A stretch of 64,000 bases of DNA. Source: Codonopsis lanceolata (taxonomy: Eukaryota > Streptophyta > Magnoliopsida > Asterales > Campanulaceae). Made by a program: the position numbers and the translations under genes. Every line of letters starts with the position of its first letter. Within the stretch, counting starts at the first letter, position 1. Below are positions 55,977 through 64,000 of the stretch, piece by piece. The stretch spans positions 170,727,824 to 170,791,823 of the forward strand of contig CM028377.1 of the NCBI GenBank assembly GCA_013146195.2. The letters are read 5' to 3'. The notes under the pieces were generated by a model. It had not been told where the DNA came from. It saw nothing but the letters and a program-made list of their open reading frames with translations, and did no database searches.

Positions 55977-58731
55977 GAAAGAAATCTTTGAATGCATCGC
56001 TCTTTTGTGTACAATATCGTACACCTGCATGAACACCATAAATAAAATGTTTGCAATCTAATCTACTGGCAGAGCACATTGTTCAGTACTAGTAATAAGT
56101 TGAAGTGGGTGAAGATTTATTATTCTTCTTCTGGTCTGAAATTTCCAAATCCTAGAGCAAAAGAATACAAAGGGTGGGTGGATTCGGAAAGGAATGCACC
56201 CTTTGGCAGTTTTTAGTCTCAAAAAAAAAAAAGTTTGTATGAAATATTTAATTCTAGTAACATGAGCAATAATTATCACGCCTATCCATTTTACAAGGCA
56301 ATGCGACCATTTTCAATGAATCTGTAAATTAATCCGGAACAAAATGAGAATTGTATGGTATATAACTATATATATATAAGGGGATTAGGGGGAAAATCAC
56401 TTAAAGCTACCACATCCACGTGTTTTTGTTTTAATAATAGTTAATAGATAGATTAATTAGAATCTATTATAGTTACAATAATACTTAAATGCAACAAATT
56501 ATATGCTTACAACACAAGTGGATCGAGGTAAATCGATCGGACTAGCTATGTCGGTTTCGGTCCTACCCTGACAATCCATAACCCTAGCGAATCGCATGTT
56601 AAATAGTTGAGTTTAAAGGAGCCGTTGATATTGCAAACCAAACCCTAACCCTTTAGTTCTCGGGTTAAACGGATCAATCTCGATTAAGGACTATACAAAT
56701 AGATAATTATATATTTCAATTTAAAATCAAACCAATTCGAAAAATAAAAAATCCTTACAGCATCATTTAAAAGCATACACTAGAACATCCATTGTGGATG
56801 CCTTGATCATACAATTCTAGAATTTAATAATTATTAATAATTAATGAGTATTTACGTGATATATGGATGATTCATACATGAAAAATAAGAGTAATAATTA
56901 GTTAGCAGGTTTTGAAACATATTAATACACATACATAACATGTTCACTAGTTGTTACATGTTAGATTATTTTTATTTTATTTTTGGTTTTGCAAACGTTA
57001 CAATGTTATACGTTAGCATTGTCTCCATATTTTTGGCTCAAAAATGCCCTAGACATTTTTAGTCTTTCAAACACTTTAAGTGGGGGAAAATCAAACGCAT
57101 GTGATGGAAATTTATATATACTAACTACAAAGTGGATTGCGAATATATCATATTACAATGAAACTTTTAATCTCCTTAAGACATTATTATACAAAACTAA
57201 TTAAAAATAAAGTTAAAAAATTAAAGAAATAAGTACTCTCTCCCTTTCTTAATAATTGTTCTCCTTTCATTTTTTATCCGTTTCAAAATTATTGTTTTTT
57301 TAAAACTTTTCTTTTTATGAAAACAATTTTATCACTTTACTTTTACTTTTTCTACCTATTTTTAATTATGGTCATATATATAAAGACATTAAAAAAAACT
57401 ATACATTACATTAATATTTATAATATAATCAATTAAATTTTTTTATACTATGTATCTAATCAATGAAAACGATAATTCAAGAACGCATGCATAATTACTT
57501 AATTCTTGGGCTAGCGGGCAAATCCTACAGCCTGCCAAGCTAGCTGTAACTGCCACGACCTACTGGCTTAAATGACCTGGTCCATCAAGTAGCAAGCAAC
57601 CTTATTAACACGTATGAAGGTATACGTGAAAAGTTATGAAGATTATAGTAATATTATTTTACAACTGATTATTTAAATGAACCATATCAAAAAAAAAAAA
57701 AATTGAATATAAACTGTTCGCCTGAAGTTTGAATGGGGGATGTGTAATTTAATTTTAACCTAGTTTTGTAACATGTGGCTCTTTTTATTTTGAGTTCTTC
57801 CCAGCTGCTCATTCCGTAAATAGGTTTGAACAAGTTGCATAAAATAAAAATGTTTTATTTCTACCTCTCAAAAATCTTAATGAGAGGGGACCCCTACACC
57901 TGCATTTCATGCTTGTAGTTATAATTTTGTCATTGGGTAGTTCATCATTTTAATGTTTGTCATAGATGGTAGGTTGGAGCAGATCTTCATTTTTAAATGG
58001 TGCTCGTTCCCGACAATTATTTTCGAACGAATAAAAATAGGAGTAATGTTACAAATGATATTACGAAAGACATTTAATATTATTATGTTTTAGTATCTTA
58101 ATGATTAAGTTGGTAATGATTTGGAAAGTTCATATTATTACTTTAAAAAAGTATTTTTGATCAAACAGTGTAAAGATCTAAATAGATTTGATCAAATGGT
58201 ACTAACACTAAAATAAATAATGCGAATATCATTACTCAAAAATAATAGAGGACAATGATTTAGAAATAGGAAAAATATTTTCTTTTGGAAAGTCTTAGAA
58301 TCAGTGTTTTCCTTTTATTTTAGGAAAATTCTCAAGTAAAACTTTCTATAATATGCTTAATAACTGTATAATGAAAAAAAAATTGAAAATAGCTAGGTTT
58401 GTTGATTCAATACAATCAACTAGCAAAATGGTATGTGTTTGCCATTACATGTTAATCAATCTTTACATCTTGTCACTTTACTATTTTGGGGACAAAAGGG
58501 TAATGCAATTTTGACATTATAAGTAAATGTCATCCAATTTTTAACAAAATTGATATTAATTGCCTAATTAAGGTTATAAGAAATGTTGAAAGATCTTTAA
58601 CGAAAGCTAGTATTAGAAAGTAGATGGTTGTTTGGTTCTTATATTATTAGGGAGTTTCTTTTTTGTTTTAGGTTTTTTTTTTGTTTTAGGATTAAATAAC
58701 AATATTTTATGAATAAATGAAAAAAAGAATT
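55977..58731. other. Intergenic, AT-rich; original downstream flank of the P450
   Basis: No ORF with a recognisable domain, no LTR or TIR signature found. Only short ORFs and homopolymer runs. Confidence 0.5.
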
Positions 58732-58943
58732 TGTAGAAACTCACAATAATTATGAATAACGGCATAAGTCTTTCATTGATTAAATCATCTATTTATAGGG
58801 AGTTACAATTAGAGTTACATAAAGAGAGAGTACAATAAACATATACAATGTAGGAGTTATAATATGGTAAGAACTATACAAGAAAAGAAATTATATATGG
58901 TAGTAACTACTAAACAATAATTACAAATATTTATTCTCTAATA
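58732..58943 (-). repeat. C2 3' LTR
   Basis: On the minus strand runs from TATTAGAGAATAAATATTTG (canonical Copia start TGTTAG, G mutated to A) to TTTCTACA. It contains CCCTATAAATAGATG, a TATA box. The first bases are duplicated as the MULE target site. Confidence 0.75.
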
Positions 58944-59430
58944 GACAAAACACACAAATGGGCCACCAAACTTTCCCACTTTTTGCAATTCGACCACCGA
59001 AAGTTTGAAATATTTATTTGGGCCATCCAATTTTAGTTCTGTTGCAAGCAAGCCCATTTTTTGGATGGACGTTAGATTTAGTCGTTAAGTTATGTCAAAT
59101 ATCTATTTTACCCATGTAAATATCAAAAGAAAAATAATTATATTCAGAAAGGGTTTCAACGGTAAATAATACAACTGGGGGGGGGTTACAGATCTATTCA
59201 GCTTCATCTTCATCTTCTCTTATTCAGGGTTACAGTGAGAGTTTCATAAATCAGTAAAATTAATTAATTAACAAATACAGACACAGAATTCCACTTTCAA
59301 TGTTCCAATTACAAAATTTTAGGTTGGTGACCCAACTACAAACATTTGACCGGAAAAAGAAAACACTTCAAACAATCAACTCACGAAACATAAATCTCTG
59401 TTTGACTCTAGACTCTTAATTTATGTTTCT

Positions 59431-59742
59431 CTAAGAGTCAACAAATAAATCATCTTCATCTTTTCTAATCAGACAGTTAAAGATCTGAGATACTTTTGTC
59501 ACGTTCGCTCCCAGATCTGCGACAATTACGGCTCCGAGTTGGTTTCCTTCCGTTGCTTGACTGACAACATTGTGCTTTGTCAGGAATGTGATTGGGACAC
59601 CCACGGAAGCGAGCTGGACTCCGGCTGACTCATTTTCTTCTATAGCGCCGGAACCCAACTCCGCCATCATCCACCATAATCGTCGCCCTTGCTTCAGATC
59701 CGACGAGCCTGCTTCTCCTTCCCCGATTTCTCCCTCCATCAT
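59431..59742 (-). CDS. Hypothetical ORF within the MULE
   Basis: 103 codons from ATG at 59742. The N-terminus MMEGEIGEGEAGSSDLKQGR is acidic and Gly-rich; the C-terminus reads VSQIFNCLIRKDEDDLFVDS. The plus strand is also open here (59570-59839). I recognise no family; it could be a captured exon or chance in GC-richer DNA. Confidence 0.25.
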   Translation of the reverse strand: MMEGEIGEGEAGSSDLKQGRRLWWMMAELGSGAIEENESAGVQLASVGVPITFLTKHNVVSQATEGNQLGAVIVADLGANVTKVSQIFNCLIRKDEDDLFVDS

Positions 59743-60307
59743 TCTCTCTTCTCCAGCGAATCTTCAACTCCAACCCAACCTAGATCTAGTCAAAACCACC
59801 TCCAGATTCGAACTATCCTCACTCAGACACATTCACTGAACCTTTCGGTACCATATCCACAGCCCCACCACCACTCACCCTCACCGTGGTTGTCCATTTC
59901 CGCCTCCCGCCACCATCTACTTTAAGTCAAAACTCAAATAATTTTTATTTGAATTGTAAAAAGGCTACAAATTTTGAACCCTAGCCTCTTTTTTTTTTGC
60001 CGGATCAGTAAACGACGAATGGGTATGGGGATAATCTTGGTCGGAACGTAGATAACTAACTGGAGCTGAAGACGTCAGCGACAGACGACAGTCGGAGATG
60101 GGTCTTGCTTTGTCGGAGTTGCGAGTGGGAGAGAAATATTTCAAGTGCAGCCCCTAGGCTCTCAATTCTCCACAACTATGGAAGATTGCAAGATGTGGAG
60201 GCTTTTCAGGGCTTGGATTAGTTCGTGAGCAAGGGATAATAGATATGTAATTGAGTCTTGCTGATCTGAGTTGTAATGGTGGTGATCGAAGGCGGTGGTT
60301 GGGAGGG

Positions 60308-60486
60308 ATTTGAGAGAGAGAGAGAGAGAGAGAGAATGAGAGGGCAGAGAGGGAGGAGATGGAACAAAGGAGGGGCGGTCGTAAAACTCAATTTAGTTCA
60401 GTGAATATGTGTGAACGATAAAGAGAGAGAGAGAGAGATGAGAGTTGACTCATTCGATTCTTAATTGGTTCTCTCCTTCGATGTGT

Positions 60487-60521
<35 letters not shown>
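60308..60521. repeat. (GA)n and (GT)n tracts in the MULE
   Basis: GAGA runs at about 60311-60335 and 60423-60438, then a GT run at about 60482-60519. Confidence 0.9.
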
Positions 60522-60524
<3 letters not shown>

Positions 60525-60852
60525 GAGAGAGCGAGAGATGAGATTATATTGAAGATGAAGATGAGCAGATCTATAAGCCCCCAAGTGCCAAGTTCAATTA
60601 TTTACCGTTGAAACCCTTTCTGAATATAATTGTTTCTCTTTTGATATTTATAGGGGTAAAATAGATATTTTACATAACTTAACGACTAAATCTAACGTCC
60701 CTCCAAAAAATGGGCTCGCTTGCAACAGAACTAAAGTTGGATGACCCAAATAAATATTTCAAACTTTTAGTGGCCGAATTGCAAAAAGTGGAAAGTTGGG
60801 TGGCCCATTTGTGTGTTTTGCCTTCTATAATATGCCCCCGCAAGATGGACAT

Positions 60853-62500
60853 CTAAGATGAGATACCAATTTTGTGAAGTAAATGCAAGAACCACTGGCG
60901 AGCAAGCGATTTGGAGAGGGCATTGGCCAACTGATCAGCCGAGGAGACATGGGAAACCCGTAAAAGCCCGCCTTGAACTTGTTGCCGAATGAAGTGAAAG
61001 CCTAGTGCCACGTGTTTCATGTGATTATGGACGACCGGGTTCAAGCAAAGACTAGTGACACCCACATTGTCATAGTAGATGGTGGGTTGAGTGGAAGAGG
61101 TGAGACCCAGCTCGCCGAGGAGAGACACAATCCAGCAGACCTAGGCAGTAATGGTAGTAGTAGCTACAACACGGTATTCAGCTTCAGTCGAGAAGCGAGC
61201 AACAATACGGTGTTTCTTGGAGCTCCAAGAGATCGAGTTATTGCCAATATAGACAATGTAGGCACTGGTGGAAGTGTAGTCATCTTTGTTGCCCGCCCAA
61301 TCGACATCGGTGAATGAATGGAGAGCTAAGGAAAAGTGCTGATGAAGGAGAAATCTAGCATCAATTGTTCCACAAACATAACGAAGAACTCACTTGGTCG
61401 TATTCCAGTGCTTAGTGGTCGGTCTATGCATGAACTAAGAGAGTTTGTTGACGGCATATGCGATATCAGGACGAGTGAGAGATAGATACTGAAGGCTCCC
61501 GATCACAGCCCAAAACTTTATAGGGTCAGTGAGAGCAGTACCTGACTGAAGCGTCAGAGTTGGCGAGGTAACTAGGGGAGTAGAAATCGGGTGGGCATCT
61601 GTTATGCCCGTGTGAGTGAGGAGATCTACAATATAACCACGCTGGGAGAGCAGGAGACCACTTGGTCACTTAACAATTTCAACACCAAGGAAATAGTTAA
61701 GGTCACCAAGGTCCTTAAGCGAGTAGGGAGATGAAAGTCTGAACATCAAAGGGCTGGTTCTAGTGATGATAATGTCATTCATATAGACAATCAGATATAT
61801 GACAGTGCCCCTGGCATTAAGGATGAACAGTGATGTGTCGGCCATAGAGTTTGTGAACCCGGACACAATGAGAAACTGGCACAACTCATTATACCATGCT
61901 CGGGGATCCTATTTAAGACCATAGATAGCCTTGTGAAGTTGAAATACATATTGAGAGTTGTCCTTATCGATGAATCCCGGTGGTTAAGCCATGAAAAATT
62001 CCTCAGAAAGAGCACCTTGGAGAAATGCATTGTTCACATCAAGCTGCCGAAGAGCCCATCCTCGGAAGACGACCAAGGAGAGGACTAGTCTCACTGTAGT
62101 AGGTTTAACAACCGAGCTGAAGATCTCATGATAGTCAACACCTGGTTGCTGGTGAAACCCCCTAGCAACTAGACGAGTTTGTAGCGATCAATGGTGCCAT
62201 AAGCATGACGTTTGATACGGAAGATCCATTTACAACCAATAACATTGCGAGCACCTACCAAGGGAACCAGATCCCAAGTACCATTTCGAGTCAGTGCGTC
62301 ATACTCCTCAGACATGGCCTGGCGCCATTTGACATTTTTGAGAGCCGGTGTGACACAAGTCGGTTCAGCTGTCGGCTGCTTGGTGAGCTGAGAGACTGAG
62401 TTTGGTGAGAGGCTTATAAATATTGTTCTTGGAGCGAGTAACAATAGACGAGGTACCAGCAGTAACGAGCACGGGATTGTCCTCGGGTTCAACATACACT
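60853..62500 (-). pseudogene. C2 reverse transcriptase and RNase H
   Basis: RT entry at 62495-62169: VKWRQAMSEEYDALTRNGTW, then CKWIFRIKRHAYGTIDRYK. Core at 61884-61666: VYMNDIIITRTSP, SLKDLGDLNYFLGVEIVK. The catalytic pair (usually YVDD) has become YMND, two adjacent codons each explicable by G-to-A. RNase H end at 61128-60853: TIYYDNVGVTSLCLNPVVHN, HVALGFHFIRQQVQGG, ANALSKSLARQWF. Frame breaks separate the pieces; the intervening 61140-61660 still reads as decayed RT thumb and RNase H. Confidence 0.85.
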
Positions 62501-63510
62501 AAAGGAATGGGCACAGTGCTTTTCTCGAGCAGGGAACTTGGTGCCGAGAAGGAGCCAGTAGCGAGCATAGAGGACATGGTGCTGGCTGTCGAGGAGGGCT
62601 GAACAGTATGCACAGGGCTGGTAGCGGGCATAATACTGACTGAGTGAGGTTGGTGTATGGGAGAATTGAGATTAACCAAGGTCTGATTAGTTCTAGGAGC
62701 AACTGGCGTGGAGTCACTGAAGCGGCAACGAATGGTGTGTATGAAGCCAAGAGAATATCATGAGGTAACCAGGTAGCACGTATGAAGTCAGTGGGCCGAG
62801 GAAAATGCAACTCGAGGTTGGACATGGGGAACTTGGACTCGACAAACCGAACATGATGGCAAACAAACGGTTTAGTGGTGATCGGATCATAGTATAGGTA
62901 GGAACTTTGGGTGAGCGAGTAACTAAGGAAGACACACGAGGTGGAGTGAGCAGTGAGCTTGTGGGCGGAGTATGGGCGGAACCAAGGGTAGCAGAGGCAA
63001 ACAAAGGCACGAAGTTTGGATTAGTTAGGCGGAGACCCGAATAATTTTTGGTAGGGAGATAGATGTTGAAGGGTTGGTGCTAGTAGCCGATTTATGAGGT
63101 AAGTTGTTGTTTGGAAGGCAAACGACCAGAAGGGAAGCAGAAGAGATGCTTTGGAAAGCAAGGAGTGGCCAGTTTCAACAATATGGTGATGGAGACGTCC
63201 CGAGAACCCATTGTGTTCCGGAGTGTAAGGTGGTGAGGTGAGATGGGAAATGCCGTTAGTGGACAAGTAGGCGGCCAAGCTAGTGACCTGGGCAAGGCAA
63301 GTGTACTCGCCTCCATTGTCCAAGTAAAGGGGGACAATGTTTGTTTGAAAATAATTTTCCACAAGGGCTTTGAAACGAGGAAAGATGGTGGCGGCATTAG
63401 ACTTTCGTTTGAGCTGGTAGAGCCAGATATAGTGGGTGAAGTGATTAACAAAAATCACATAATATTTGAACCCATCAACAAAATGAAGGGGGTAGGTCCA
63501 AACATCATAA
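62501..63510 (-). pseudogene. C2 integrase and integrase-RT linker
   Basis: The integrase core at 63458-63021 is open for 145 codons: FVNHFTHYIWLYQLKRKSNA, PLYLDNGGEYTC (second Asp), SPPYTPEHNGFSGRLHHHIV (Glu region altered: HNGFSGR where HNGxxER is usual), TYLINRLLAPTLQHLSPYQK. So the catalytic Glu appears replaced by Gly. Downstream, 63010-62365, a Pro/Ser-rich linker continues in broken frames. Confidence 0.82.
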
Positions 63511-63539
63511 TAAATTTTTGAAGTAGGGATGTAGACACA

Positions 63540-63970
63540 ACAAAAGATTGATAAAAAATAATTTTATGACTTTTATTGCATAAAAAATCATTACAATGTG
63601 TTTATTTAATGCAAGTAGTGTCTAAAGCTAAGCCAAAACTAGATAGAAGCTAACGTTGGACGGGTTCAGACGGATGACCTAGTCGATGATACTAGTCTTG
63701 GTGAGGGACTTTAGATCCTACATAGGTAGAGGGGCGAGGAGAGGGAGCGGTGGTCGGCCATTCATACACACCATCTTTAGATTGCCCGATCTACAGTAGA
63801 TCCTTCACATGAAAAGAAAATGGTAAGAACTCTATGGATGTATTTCATGTCAGGTACTAAAAGAATATTATGCAAGGCAAAAGTGTGTGATGGTGTCTTA
63901 AGTGAGTAGGAACCAGTTTTGGTGATAGTTAACCCAGCACCATCACCAATGACCATGTTGTCCACGCCCG
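63540..63970 (-). pseudogene. C2 protease / gag-pre-integrase region
   Basis: 63965-63777 reads MVIGDGAGLTITKTGSYSLK, HTFALHNILLVPDMKYIHRV. This is the segment after the Copia protease (xxVGDGxGLxIxxTG, LxxVLxVPxMxxNLxSV). The stretch 63540-63770 is degraded. Confidence 0.75.
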
Positions 63971-64000
63971 TGTAGGTGGAGTATAGAGAGAGGTTTTCAA

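Larger units (their letters stand above)
58944..60822. mobile_element. Mutator-like element (MULE), non-autonomous, long TIRs
   Basis: 1879 bp. Inverted ends of about 280 bp (58944-59225 and 60541-60822) start G(A/G)CAAAACACACAAATGGGCCACC and stay alignable through ATATTCAGAAAGGGTTTCAACGG and CTTCATCTTCATCTTC. The flanks are TTCTCTAATA (58934-58943) and TTCTATAATA (60823-60832), a 9-10 bp TSD with one mismatch. The interior is GC-richer than its surroundings, with (GA)n and (GT)n tracts and one 103-codon ORF; no transposase. A Pack-MULE with captured host sequence is possible. Confidence 0.85.
58732..64000 (-). mobile_element. Copia retrotransposon C2, runs off the window
   Basis: Minus-strand order from 64000 down: gag-pre-integrase, integrase, RT, RNase H, polypurine GCGGGGGCATA at 60833-60843, then a short 3' LTR (about 212 bp) split off by a MULE (58944-60822). 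LTR end TTTCTACA at 58732. The 5' LTR and gag lie beyond the window. Frames are broken throughout. Confidence 0.85.

Noticed and set aside
56983..57204. 73-codon ORF in the intergenic region
   Set aside because: AT-rich, no recognisable domain and no gene-like context.

Overview
This is plant nuclear DNA, almost certainly from a eudicot. It holds the 3' part of an intron-containing CYP716-type cytochrome P450, plant-specific LTR retrotransposon lineages (Athila, Tat/Ogre, Copia), CACTA and Mutator-like DNA transposons, and broken copies of plant genes (GLE1, an MSR-type O-fucosyltransferase, a TIR-NBS-LRR-like repeat). No bacterial, organellar or viral genes are seen. The species cannot be named from the sequence.

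Almost the whole window is one transposon nest that can be unpicked from its target-site duplications (TSDs). The P450 ends at 1723. A Copia element (C1, 1790-55971, TSD AACAA) sits 66 bp after its stop. Inside the C1 5' LTR is a Tat/Ogre-type gypsy element (Tat1, 2022-49032, TSD CCTAC). Inside the Tat1 RNase H region is an Athila element (A1, 8833-39549, TSD GGAAG). Inside A1 are a truncated CACTA transposon (about 21622-30006) and a minus-strand solo LTR (35725-36950, TSD GAACC). Inside the CACTA sequence is a processed pseudogene with a poly-A tail and a 15-bp TSD. The C1 3' LTR (53344-55971) is itself split by a MULE-like insertion and a smaller TIR element. All coding copies carry stops or frameshifts, and none looks autonomous.

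Part of the layout is probably an assembly artefact. The 100-N gap at 15450-15549 separates two versions of the same Tat1-Athila junction (5779-15449 and 15550 to about 32222). Both have the same Athila LTR in the same Tat codon with the same GGAAG flank. The versions differ by the CACTA insertion plus a 1.2-kb deletion, and by many small errors that fall mainly at CAG/CTG sites near the gap. I read them as two overlapping contigs or haplotypes placed end to end.

Region by region: 1-1789, P450 tail and flank; 1790-2021, C1 LTR, left piece; 2022-8832, Tat1 LTR, gag, protease, G-patch-like and RT; 8833-15449, Athila LTR, gag, protease and pol (version 1); 15550-21621, repeat of Tat1 RT, Athila LTR and gag (version 2); 21622-30006, CACTA; 30007-39549, rest of Athila (pol, extra ORF, solo LTR, 3' LTR); 39550-42058, rest of Tat1 pol (archaeal-type RNase H, integrase); 42059-46200, two antisense plant-mobile-domain ORF remnants; 46242-48750, a reversed Tat LTR and two minisatellites; 48751-49032, end of the Tat1 3' LTR; 49038-55971, C1 coding region and 3' LTR; 55977-58731, AT-rich intergenic sequence; 58732-64000, a second Copia on the minus strand (C2) with a MULE in its 3' LTR.

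I found no convincing new biological system. The observations most worth following are: a GC-rich dyad (CCTTGC-N4-GCAAGG) clustered upstream of both the Athila LTR TATA box and the Athila extra ORF; antisense plant-mobile-domain ORFs with adjacent minisatellites in Tat; host-gene fragments carried by the DNA transposons; and a possible CHG-methylation error signature in the assembly.
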